Shown one piece after another: positions 6,406 to 12,534 of a stretch of DNA of 15,125 bases; the first letter of the stretch is position 1; each line of letters begins with the position of its first letter. The stretch spans positions 1 through 15,125 of the forward strand of contig JBJKPE010000131.1 in assembly GCA_046706685.1 (NCBI GenBank), read 5' to 3'. Both the position numbers and the translations under genes were made by a program. The notes beneath the pieces are model-generated. The model was given only the letters and a program-made list of their open reading frames with translations, ran no database searches and was not told where the DNA came from. The DNA is from JARRRD01 sp046706685. GTDB taxonomy: Bacteria; Nitrospirota; Thermodesulfovibrionia; Thermodesulfovibrionales; UBA6898.

Positions 6406-6870
6406 ATGAGTGAAAGAGCACCGGCGAAGCAAGGCAGGGTGAAGAAACCGGCTGAAAGCTCTAAGGAGTTTCTGAAAGTCATCAAGGAATGGCAGAAGCT
6501 GGAAGATGACACTATAAGGTTTTCTGACGAAATGCTGAAGAAGACCCGCAACAAGCTCATAAAGCTGACGATGGAGATGATCAAGCACGATTCGCAGAAG
6601 CACAAGGCCATGCAGCAGATGCTGATCGACAGCATCGAAAAGGAGCCATTCGTCCTGAGCCCCGACGAATTGAATGCCCTTGGCAACGGGTTGAATAAGC
6701 ACCTGGCGGCCGAGGCAAGGTCCCTGGAACTTGCCGACGAAGCCCTGCTGAACTCTGAAATGTTCGTCACGCGCTATGTTCTGTCCTACCTGATCGCCGA
6801 TGAACAGAAGCATCATAACCTTCTGGGTAAGCTGAACGAACTCAAGAGGGCGACGGTGTTTGTTACCTAG
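6406..6870 (+). CDS. Small ferritin-like helical-bundle protein
   Basis: The product has 154 residues from the ATG at 6406, chosen for AAGGAGGT 7 bases upstream; the longer frame has no such site. After a basic N-terminus (about 20 residues) it is all helix. Candidate metal ligands recur with ferritin-like periodicity: E33/D34/D35, E57 with H61 and D62-x3-H66, E103 and E108, then D132-E133-x2-H136-H137. ExxH in the last helix is typical of di-iron ferritin/rubrerythrin-like proteins, but the second helix has SQKH where ExxH is expected, so the site is not canonical. No rubredoxin Cys pairs are present. Possible roles are iron or peroxide handling, or a stress-related bundle. The gene is single, with its own promoter and terminator. 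Confidence 0.75.
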   Translation: MSERAPAKQGRVKKPAESSKEFLKVIKEWQKLEDDTIRFSDEMLKKTRNKLIKLTMEMIKHDSQKHKAMQQMLIDSIEKEPFVLSPDELNALGNGLNKHLAAEARSLELADEALLNSEMFVTRYVLSYLIADEQKHHNLLGKLNELKRATVFVT

Positions 6871-6907
6871 GCGCGGAATTAAATTGTTGCTCCGGCAATA
6901 ATCTGTC

Positions 6908-6942
6908 AGAGACCCCTCGACGTTCAGAGGGGTCTCTTCTTT
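6908..6942 (+). terminator. Rho-independent terminator
   Basis: A perfect 11-bp stem, AGAGACCCCTC (6908-6918) with GAGGGGTCTCT (6927-6937), an 8-base loop, then TCTTT. It ends the ferritin-like gene. The convergent DedA gene stops 3 bases further on, so the stem may also serve the minus strand, although the flank on that side is less U-rich. Confidence 0.88.
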
Positions 6943-6944
6943 AC

Positions 6945-7562
6945 CTAGTCCGGTACATCGCGCTGAACTTTATCCTGCAAGTAACGGACATATCTGAATA
7001 CAAGATAGATCACAAAAAGAGCTGCGAGGAATATCAGCGCGGCGGAGTTTACCCGGGAAATGTATTTTAGCAGGACATTGAGGTTATGTCCGCCAAGGTA
7101 TCCGGCCCCTGCCATTAACGTAATTGTGATAAGGGCGGAGACGGCATCCAGAAGAAGAAATGTTCGGGATGGCATCTTCATAACGCCCGCCGAAAGCAGG
7201 ACCTGCGACCTGACACCAAGGATCTGTCTGCCGATCAGGATTACGAGGATGCCTCTCCTGTTGAAAACTCTTTCCATCGCGGAAAGTCGTTCCGGGGAGA
7301 GTATCCGGCTGAACCTCTTGTGGGTGATGACCATTCTGCCGTACCTCCTTCCCACGGAGTAAAGAAAGAAATCCGTCAGGAGGAGACCTGAAAATACGGA
7401 CAGAAAGGCCAGTGGAGGATTCGCCGAGCCCCGGGATACCAGAAAACCGCATGTAAGGAGTATGGCATCCTCCGGGAAGGGAAAACCGATTACGCCGAGG
7501 ACAAGGAGAATGAGAAGACCGAGAGATGGAAAATTTTCAATAAGCCCCGGAAGGTGGAACAT
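6945..7562 (-). CDS. DedA family (VTT domain) membrane protein
   Basis: The product has 205 residues with several hydrophobic segments (about 12-27, 33-70 broken by re-entrant parts, 105-128, 135-156 and 172-193). DedA landmarks are present: FPFPE31-D32, the segment LLTD64-FFLYSVGRRYG, and GR112-QILGVR118, the paired Arg residues important in this family. DedA proteins sit in the cytoplasmic membrane and are linked to membrane potential, envelope integrity and lipid scrambling or transport; several members move undecaprenyl phosphate or phosphatidylethanolamine. The exact substrate here is unknown. The start at 7562 has GGAGG only 2 bases upstream and a stronger AAGGAGGT 14 bases upstream, so translation initiation may be inefficient. 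Confidence 0.88.
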   Translation of the reverse strand: MFHLPGLIENFPSLGLLILLVLGVIGFPFPEDAILLTCGFLVSRGSANPPLAFLSVFSGLLLTDFFLYSVGRRYGRMVITHKRFSRILSPERLSAMERVFNRRGILVILIGRQILGVRSQVLLSAGVMKMPSRTFLLLDAVSALITITLMAGAGYLGGHNLNVLLKYISRVNSAALIFLAALFVIYLVFRYVRYLQDKVQRDVPD

Positions 7563-7654
7563 GTCCTCCGCTTTTACCTCCTTTTTCTCCGCTCAGCCGT
7601 CGGCCGTAATCTGAAAGGTTCCTCCCTGATGCCGCAACATTTAACGATAGAAAC

Positions 7655-7683
7655 ATGTTATCACCTTCCTTGTGAAGTCTCAA
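7655..7683 (-). promoter_or_regulatory. Promoter for the DedA gene
   Basis: On the minus strand, TTGAGA (7678-7683), 17 bases, TAACAT (7655-7660), with TGA just before the -10 (extended -10 type). The predicted start is near 7648, giving a leader of about 86 bases. The spacer contains CAAGGAAGGTGA, nearly the same as in the divergent slp promoter. Confidence 0.55.
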
Positions 7684-7759
7684 TCATCTGTTTCAGCCCG
7701 GCGCCGGACAGCCGTGGTCTGTCTTCTGTTGAGTTCTTGACAGGCAAGGAAAAGGTGAT
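7660..7759. repeat. Imperfect inverted repeat spanning the divergent promoters
   Basis: ATCACCTTCCTTG (7660-7672) is the inverse of CAAGGAAAAGGTGAT (7745-7759) except for a 2-base insertion. Each arm is the spacer of one promoter, ending at the first T of its -10. The 72 bases between the arms hold nothing I can name. Confidence 0.55.
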
Positions 7760-7764
7760 AAGAT
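7737..7764 (+). promoter_or_regulatory. Promoter for the Slp gene
   Basis: Perfect TTGACA (7737-7742), 16 bases, TAAGAT (7759-7764), with TGA in the extended -10 position. The predicted start is near 7771 and the leader about 90 bases, ending in AAAAGGAGGTCACC before the ATG at 7862. Confidence 0.6.
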
Positions 7765-7861
7765 GGAAACAGCCGACGACGGGCGATCGCGCATGAGGCT
7801 TCGATGGGGCGCCTCGAGACCTCGGACTCCCTATGAAAAGTGCCGCCAAAAGGAGGTCACC

Positions 7862-8413
7862 ATGTACAGCCGCAAAGGTTTTCTCCTGTGTTTTGCAGTG
7901 ATACTCGTCCTTTCCGCCTGTGCCTATCCGATCTCGAAAGGGGTGAGGCAGGAAGCCGAAAAAGGGCCGCAATTCACTGCGGTGTTGAGGGCCCCGGATA
8001 TGTTTACCGGATCTGTAGTGATCTGGGGCGGTATTATCATTGAGACGATAAATCACCAGGAAGGCACCGAGGTTGTGGTCCTCGAGACCCCTCTCGATTA
8101 TGAAGGAGAGCCTAAGGACAGCGAATACTCCCATGGGAGATTTATAGCCAGGACTTCGGCCTATCTGGACCCCATGATCTACAAGAAAGGACGCGAGGTG
8201 ACTGTGGCCGGGAAGATTATCAGGCCGGAAAAAAGAAAGATCGGCGAGATGACCTATACATACCCGGTAATCAGTATCAAGGAGATCCATATCTGGACGG
8301 AGTCGAAGGCCTACTATCCTCCCTACTATTCCGGTTACGGCTGGTATGGGCCCTATTACGGCTACGGACCATATTGGGGCCCTCCTTTCGGCTGGCCCTA
8401 CGGCTGGTATTGA
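7862..8413 (+). CDS. Slp family outer membrane lipoprotein
   Basis: The product has 183 residues from the ATG at 7862, chosen for AAAAGGAGGTCACC; a longer frame from 7763 lacks a site and overlaps the predicted promoter. The lipobox is LSAC (C20). The Slp domain follows: VVIWGGIIIETIN, GTEVVVLETPLDYEGEP, GRFIA, YLDPMIYKKGREVTVAGKI, IGEMTYTYPVISIKEIHIW. Slp-type proteins are outer-membrane lipoproteins linked to starvation and acid stress in enterobacteria; their molecular role is not settled. The last 33 residues (151-183) are made almost entirely of Tyr, Gly, Pro and Trp, an aromatic tail probably exposed or self-associating. It diverges from the DedA gene and shares a promoter motif with it. 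Confidence 0.92.
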   Translation: MYSRKGFLLCFAVILVLSACAYPISKGVRQEAEKGPQFTAVLRAPDMFTGSVVIWGGIIIETINHQEGTEVVVLETPLDYEGEPKDSEYSHGRFIARTSAYLDPMIYKKGREVTVAGKIIRPEKRKIGEMTYTYPVISIKEIHIWTESKAYYPPYYSGYGWYGPYYGYGPYWGPPFGWPYGWY

Positions 8414-8508
8414 TTGCGCCGAGGCCGGAACTGGCCGGTTCGCCTCAGAGCGACGGAGGGAGCAGGTTTCATGATATTCTTTAGCGGGAATGCAGCGAAG
8501 ACAGGCTA
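8414..8508. other. Convergent spacer with a weak hairpin
   Basis: GAGGC (8421-8425) pairs with GCCTC (8442-8446), and GAAC with GTTC inside. There is no U-run; it may be a weak bidirectional terminator between the slp and kinase genes. Confidence 0.3.
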
Positions 8509-9171
8509 TCAGCCTAGGGTGTTCCTGACTTTTTCGGCCAGTTTTACGATCATTTCCTCGGCGACCGACAGTCCGGCCGCGCCCGTGTTTATGCACAGGT
8601 GATAGCACCGCGCATCGGTCCAGTCGACTCCGGCAATCGTTTTTATGAACCGTTTGCGCTGGGTGTCAGATTGCCTTATAAGTGCTGCCGCCTCGGCTGG
8701 AGAGGATAAGTTGTAAGCCTCTGTTACGCGCCGGAGGCGGAAGTCTTCAGGGGCGTGGAGAAAGACACTGACCAGCATGGGACGGCCTTTCAATACGTGA
8801 AAGCCGGCACGGCCGACGATGACCGCATTATGTTTATCGGCGATATTTTCGATTATTCCGGCCTCGGCGTTGAAGAGCTCGACGTCATATACGGGCCGGA
8901 TAGAGGGCGGCACATATGCGGTCTCGGGGCTTCCGTAAATGAAGCCCTTCAGAAGATTTTCGAGAAAGCCTGACACTCTCTCCTCCCTGAAAGCCATATC
9001 CTCTGCACTTTCCCCGAGATCTTTCGTCGCCCGCTGCAGGATGTCCCTGTCTACATACCTGAACCCCAGCCGGTCTGCCACGCGCCGGCCGAGGTATGAG
9101 CCTCCGCTTCCCATCTGCCGCGAAATAGTAATCAGTATGTTATCTGTAGTCTGCTCTTTCATCCTCGTCAT
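8509..9171 (-). CDS. Cytidylate kinase-like family protein
   Basis: The product has 220 residues from the ATG at 9171. The P-loop is near the N-terminus (ISRQMGSGGSYLGRR, residues 16-30), followed by VADRLGFRYVDRDIL, AVIVGRAGFHVL and a basic lid-like region (FRLRRV, then DTQRKRFIK). The C-terminal W-x-D-x3-Y-x-L-x-INT pattern is typical of the cytidylate-kinase-like branch (PF13189 type) found in anaerobes beside true Cmk. It should transfer phosphate from ATP, but the acceptor is unknown and need not be CMP. The start is uncertain: a longer frame reaches 9237 and another ATG lies at 9162, none with a good ribosome site. The minus-strand TTGCGT, 17 bases, TGTGAT just upstream would give a nearly leaderless mRNA. 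Confidence 0.82.
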   Translation of the reverse strand: MTRMKEQTTDNILITISRQMGSGGSYLGRRVADRLGFRYVDRDILQRATKDLGESAEDMAFREERVSGFLENLLKGFIYGSPETAYVPPSIRPVYDVELFNAEAGIIENIADKHNAVIVGRAGFHVLKGRPMLVSVFLHAPEDFRLRRVTEAYNLSSPAEAAALIRQSDTQRKRFIKTIAGVDWTDARCYHLCINTGAAGLSVAEEMIVKLAEKVRNTLG

Positions 9172-9277
9172 TAATTTATCACAATCTCTTCGAAGAATGA
9201 ACGCAAAAAGACACCGGTAATGCAAGTTTTTGGACATTTGTTGCGCCGATGACCGAGGGAATAAAAAAGCAGGACGT

Positions 9278-9320
9278 AAGAAAGGCCCGGCTGCCCCGGA
9301 GAGTTAGGGCAGCCGGGCCT
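9278..9320 (-). terminator. Rho-independent terminator of the poly-Thr-Pro protein gene
   Basis: A perfect 14-bp GC-rich stem (AGGCCCGGCTGCCC at 9283-9296 with its complement at 9307-9320) and a 10-base loop, followed on the minus strand by TTCTT. It lies 12 bases past the stop at 9333. Confidence 0.88.
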
Positions 9321-9332
9321 CAGTTTCCGGTA

Positions 9333-10352
9333 CTACTGAACTACAAAAAATGTCGACCAGCGATAAAGAGTCTGACCTTTCGTGCCGTGGGGCGTTACAC
9401 TGAGTGTGACCACGTACACCCCTGGCGGGAAAGTCGCATGGAGGGTCTCAGGCGCCACATCCAGCTGGGTCACATCAGTCCTGAAGAAGACAAGGTTCTC
9501 GTATGCCTTCCTTCTGGCGTCTTCAGAATCACCAAACAGGGAGCATTGCTCTGATGTTACCTCATCGGCTACCGACTGTGAGAGCCACTGCCCGTTTATC
9601 TGAGAATCGATGAAGATGATGTTTACAGGATCAATGCCCGGCGCAAAAAGGCTGAAGGTGGCATCTACCGGGCAATCAAAGGAAGCGTTCATCAAAAAGT
9701 CTACGTCTTCACCGGGTTCTACGACAACGCCTAGAGGTTCCGCCTCCGCCGGGTCTGAGCTGATCACGGGTGTTCCGACAGGGCTATAGAAAAAGGCCTG
9801 TTCTCCTGTGGGACAAGGCATCGTTATTGCCGGAGTCGGCGTTGGCGTAGGGGTTGGTGTAGGGGTCGGCGTTGGTGTAGGGGTCGGCGTTGGCGTAGGA
9901 GTCGGCGTTGGTGTAGGAGTCGGTGTTGGCGTGGGAGTCGGTGTTGGCGTGGGAGTCGGCGTTGGTGTAGGAGTCGGCGTTGGCGTAGGGGTTGGTGTAG
10001 GAGTCGGGTGGCTTGCAGGATCACTGGGGTTTGTTCCTGCATTGATCTCTACTATGTTCGAATAGCCGTCACCATCCGAATCCAGCGGTTCGACGGCGGT
10101 AGCGGCGGAGTTAAACGTGCTTTGAGACGGGCTTCCGGTATTGATGCCGTTGGCATTAAGAGCAGCGCCGTAGTTGTAAAGGGTCGATAAGCCGGGCGAA
10201 CCGTTGTGACATATTGCGCAACCGAAGCTTGAAGTTGCCGACGACGGATATTTTACCTGGAATTCGCCGTAGATCGTCGACGTTGCATACGCGGTGGCGG
10301 CCAGGAGCAGTAAAATGGCACCTGCAACCAGAATGAACCCCCTTTTTCTCAT
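9333..10352 (-). CDS. Secreted CxxCH protein with thrombospondin type 3-like repeat and Thr-Pro linker
   Basis: The product has 339 residues; the start is supported by AAGGAGGATGTT. A signal peptide covers 1-23 (ATAYA/TS). C45-A-I-C48-H49 is a c-type haem attachment motif in a short N-terminal domain. Residues 89-112 (PLDSDGDGYSNIVE, then GTNPSDP) match the calcium-binding thrombospondin type 3 repeat style. Residues 116-174 are 29 Thr-Pro dipeptides plus one Pro, a stiff extended spacer. The C-terminal domain (about 185-339) is beta-rich, ends FPPGVYVVTLSVTPHG and WSTFFVVQ, and has C179, C225 and C269; I do not recognise it. A cell-surface or periplasmic protein that holds a monohaem module away from a binding domain is an inference. 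The gene stands alone with its own terminator. Confidence 0.85.
   Translation of the reverse strand: MRKRGFILVAGAILLLLAATAYATSTIYGEFQVKYPSSATSSFGCAICHNGSPGLSTLYNYGAALNANGINTGSPSQSTFNSAATAVEPLDSDGDGYSNIVEINAGTNPSDPASHPTPTPTPTPTPTPTPTPTPTPTPTPTPTPTPTPTPTPTPTPTPTPTPTPTPTPTPTPTPAITMPCPTGEQAFFYSPVGTPVISSDPAEAEPLGVVVEPGEDVDFLMNASFDCPVDATFSLFAPGIDPVNIIFIDSQINGQWLSQSVADEVTSEQCSLFGDSEDARRKAYENLVFFRTDVTQLDVAPETLHATFPPGVYVVTLSVTPHGTKGQTLYRWSTFFVVQ
9831..10007. repeat. Minisatellite coding the Thr-Pro linker, 18-bp higher-order period
   Basis: Twenty-nine 6-base units plus 3 bases. The units cycle as CGGNGT, TGGNGT, RGGRGT, making an 18-bp period (three Thr-Pro) broken near both ends by 12-bp partial copies. 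Sequence differences are nearly all at third codon positions, so the protein repeat is kept while DNA identity drifts. Confidence 0.92.
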
Positions 10353-10690
10353 AACATCCTCCTTGTTAATTCTTGTTTTATGAGCTTATTATTTGCGTTT
10401 CTCGGGTCAGAACGGGCTCCCGAGGCGAGACGACTCCTTTTATGATGATACTTGACCGGGATTACGCGCGGTATCGGTTGTCGTCTGATTTTCTTGTAGT
10501 GTTTTTTCCTACACGTGAAGAAAGCCTAATGTTCATACCCAGGACATTCAGCCGCGGATCAACACGGATGGTCACGGAATTTGAGGCCTTGCGGCCCGTC
10601 ATCACCCACCGGAGAGGTGAAGTCTCCCTGGATAAAGATACCTGGTTTTATAGTGATTGGCCGCTTTCGTATGCGTTTAAACTGCTGTTT
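10353..10690. other. Intergenic stretch between divergent genes
   Basis: No convincing gene is seen. CTCGGG (10401-10406) pairs with CCCGAG (10419-10424) across 12 bases, within the leader expected for the minus-strand gene. A 117-codon TTG-initiated frame on the plus strand (10373-10726) has no ribosome site and overlaps the hcp control region; it may be chance or the remains of a gene. Confidence 0.35.
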
Positions 10691-10691
10691 A

Positions 10692-10731
10692 CAGGTTCAT
10701 ATGATAAATATCATACCGGGGTATGAACCTG
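10692..10731. repeat. Nested dyads in the hcp control region
   Basis: A perfect 10-bp inverted repeat, CAGGTTCATA (10692-10701) and TATGAACCTG (10722-10731), encloses two smaller dyads: ATGATA-AA-TATCAT (10701-10714) and ATACC-GG-GGTAT (10713-10724). A further direct copy of AGGTTCA lies at 10744-10750, just past the -10. Confidence 0.8.
10701..10714 (+). promoter_or_regulatory. FNR/CRP-type activator box for hcp
   Basis: ATGAT-AAAT-ATCAT matches the FNR/DNR half-site arrangement TTGAT-N4-ATCAA in spacing and in 4 of 5 bases per half-site. Its centre (10707.5) lies about 42 bases before the start predicted from the -10, the class II position. Regulators of this family (FNR, DNR/NnrR, HcpR) commonly control hcp. 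Confidence 0.65.
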
Positions 10732-10737
10732 AAAGTT

Positions 10738-10743
10738 TATATT
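10738..10743 (+). promoter_or_regulatory. -10 element for hcp
   Basis: TATATT, with no -35 match 17 bases upstream (ACCGGG), as expected for an activator-dependent promoter. The predicted start is near 10750 and the leader about 48 bases, ending in AGGGAGGTCTTT before the ATG. Confidence 0.6.
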
Positions 10744-10797
10744 AGGTTCAAGCCACGGGTTTAACGGCCCTGGCAAAAACATTTCAGGGAGGTCTTT

Positions 10798-12462
10798 ATG
10801 TTCTGTTACCAGTGTGAGCAGGCGGCCGGAGGAAAAGGCTGCACAAAAAAGATAGGGGTATGCGGAAAGAGTGACGAGGTGGCTGCGCTTCAGGATCTTC
10901 TTGTATATTCGCTGAAAGGGCTGGCGCTGTTTGCGGAGGCGGGCCGGAAAGCCGGCGTCGAGGACAGGGGCGTGAATATCTTTACGTCGGAGGCACTCTT
11001 TGCGACTCTTACCAATGTTGACTTCGACCCTGTGAGGTTCGAGTCTCTCATAAGGCGCTCGGTCGAACTGAGAGACTTGCTGAAGGGAAAGGTTGACTCC
11101 TTGGGCGGCGCTGAGGACTTCCGGCACGGGAGCGCGACTTTTGTTCCCGCCGCACGCCGCGAGGACTTGATAGTACAGGGCAGGGCTGTCAAAGAGCATG
11201 TGCCGGACGGGAAGGTCGACCCCGATATACAGTCTCTTCAGGACATCGTGCTTTTCGGTCTGAAGGGGGTTGCAGCTTATGCCGATCACGCCCTGATCCT
11301 GGGTAAGGAGGACGCCGCTGTTTTTGCTTTTATGCACAGTGCTCTTGCCGCCATGACGAAGACGGACCTCGGCCTCGATGACTGGGTGGGACTGGCCATG
11401 AAATGCGGGGAGGTAAACCTGAGGACGATGGAACTGCTCGACGGCGCAAACACCGGTGCTTACGGACATCCCGTCCCGACGAAGGTACCCCTTGGGGCAA
11501 GGAGGGGAAAGGCGATTCTCGTTTCGGGCCACGACCTGAAGGACCTTGAAGAGATTCTGAAGCAGACCGAGAGCAAGGGCATATCGGTCTATACGCACGG
11601 CGAGATGCTCCCTGCGCACGGATATCCGGGCCTGAAGCAGAAATATCCCCATCTTTACGGACATTATGGCACTGCATGGCAGAACCAGCAGAAGGAGTTC
11701 GCGAAGTTCCCCGGTTCGATTGTCATGACCACAAACTGCATTCAGAGGCCCCTCGATTCTTATGCAGACAATATCTTCACGTGCGGCCTGGTGGGGTGGC
11801 CGGGAGTGAGGCATATACAGGACAGGGACTTTACTCCGGCGGTCGAAAAGGCGCTGGAAATGACGGGCTTTACGGAGGACGGCTCCGGGACCGGGGTTAT
11901 GACCGGTTTTGCAAGAAACGCGGTGCTGGGCGTTGCCGACAAAGTCATCGATGCGGTGAAAAAGGGGCAGATCCGCCACTTCTTCCTGGTCGGGGGCTGC
12001 GACGGAGCCAAACCGGGGAGGAACTACTACACGCAATTTGTCGAAAAGGCCCCCAAGGACACAGTGGTGCTGACGCTCGCCTGCGGCAAGTTCAGGTTCT
12101 TCGACAAGGATCTGGGGGACATCGGCGGCATTCCAAGACTCCTCGATATCGGCCAGTGCAACGACGCCTATTCGGCTGTCCAGATAGCCCTCGCCCTTGC
12201 CAAGGCATTCGACACCGGCGTTAACGAACTGCCGCTTTCGCTTGTACTCTCATGGTATGAGCAGAAGGCGGTGGCCATACTCCTGACGCTGCTCTATCTG
12301 GGCATCAAGGATATCCGGCTCGGACCTTCTTTGCCTGCGTTCATTACTCCTAACGTTCTTGACTTTCTCGTGAAGAACTTCGCTATCAGACCCATAGCTG
12401 CCACGCCCGAGGAGGACCTGAGGGCAATCCTCGGCAGTGATTGCTGCCAGGACCCGGCATAA
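10798..12462 (+). CDS. hcp: Hybrid cluster protein (hydroxylamine reductase / NO reductase activity)
   Basis: The product has 554 residues, full length. The N-terminal Fe-S motif is C3-x2-C6-x8-C15-x6-C22. Hybrid-cluster ligands are all present: H245 (SGHD), E269 (THGEM), C314 (TTNC), C401 (VGGCDGAK, the persulfide position), C429 (LACGK), C454 (IGQCNDAYS), E488 and K490 (SWYEQK). Hcp is a cytoplasmic enzyme that reduces hydroxylamine in vitro and acts as a high-affinity NO reductase in vivo in E. coli, also promoting protein S-nitrosylation. No hcr reductase gene is adjacent, so electrons must come from elsewhere. The promoter carries an FNR-type box at the class II position, consistent with nitrosative or anaerobic induction. 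The gene is monocistronic. Confidence 0.97.
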   Translation: MFCYQCEQAAGGKGCTKKIGVCGKSDEVAALQDLLVYSLKGLALFAEAGRKAGVEDRGVNIFTSEALFATLTNVDFDPVRFESLIRRSVELRDLLKGKVDSLGGAEDFRHGSATFVPAARREDLIVQGRAVKEHVPDGKVDPDIQSLQDIVLFGLKGVAAYADHALILGKEDAAVFAFMHSALAAMTKTDLGLDDWVGLAMKCGEVNLRTMELLDGANTGAYGHPVPTKVPLGARRGKAILVSGHDLKDLEEILKQTESKGISVYTHGEMLPAHGYPGLKQKYPHLYGHYGTAWQNQQKEFAKFPGSIVMTTNCIQRPLDSYADNIFTCGLVGWPGVRHIQDRDFTPAVEKALEMTGFTEDGSGTGVMTGFARNAVLGVADKVIDAVKKGQIRHFFLVGGCDGAKPGRNYYTQFVEKAPKDTVVLTLACGKFRFFDKDLGDIGGIPRLLDIGQCNDAYSAVQIALALAKAFDTGVNELPLSLVLSWYEQKAVAILLTLLYLGIKDIRLGPSLPAFITPNVLDFLVKNFAIRPIAATPEEDLRAILGSDCCQDPA

Positions 12463-12511
12463 GGGAAGAGGGGGGCACGCGATGATAAACCGGCGTGCCT
12501 CCCTCTCTTCC
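12463..12511. terminator. Convergent hairpin terminator after hcp
   Basis: GGGAAGAGGGGGGCACGC (12463-12480) pairs with GCGTGCCTCCCTCTCTTCC (12493-12511) over about 17 bp with one or two mismatches, starting at the base after the hcp stop. No strong U-run follows on either strand. It separates hcp from the convergent AI-2E-family gene. Confidence 0.65.
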
Positions 12512-12534
12512 GGCAATGACCGCAGAAGGGCGGA

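Noticed and set aside
7661..8608. 315-codon minus-strand frame
   Set aside because: It overlaps the Slp gene, both divergent promoters and the kinase gene end, and its composition is that of a shadow frame.
9831..10007. CRISPR-like array
   Set aside because: The repeats are contiguous 6/18-bp coding units without unique spacers.
9808..10065. Val-Gly repeat protein on the plus strand
   Set aside because: It is the antisense reading of the Thr-Pro minisatellite, with no ribosome site or domain.
10774..10790. Second sigma-54-like site (CTGGCAAAAACATTTCA) before hcp
   Set aside because: The -24 part is partial, the -12 lacks GC, and it lies so near the hcp ribosome site that a start there would leave almost no leader.
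10711..12036. 441-codon open frame on the minus strand
   Set aside because: It is antisense to hcp, whose complete set of cluster ligands proves the plus-strand frame; the minus-strand protein has no recognisable pattern.
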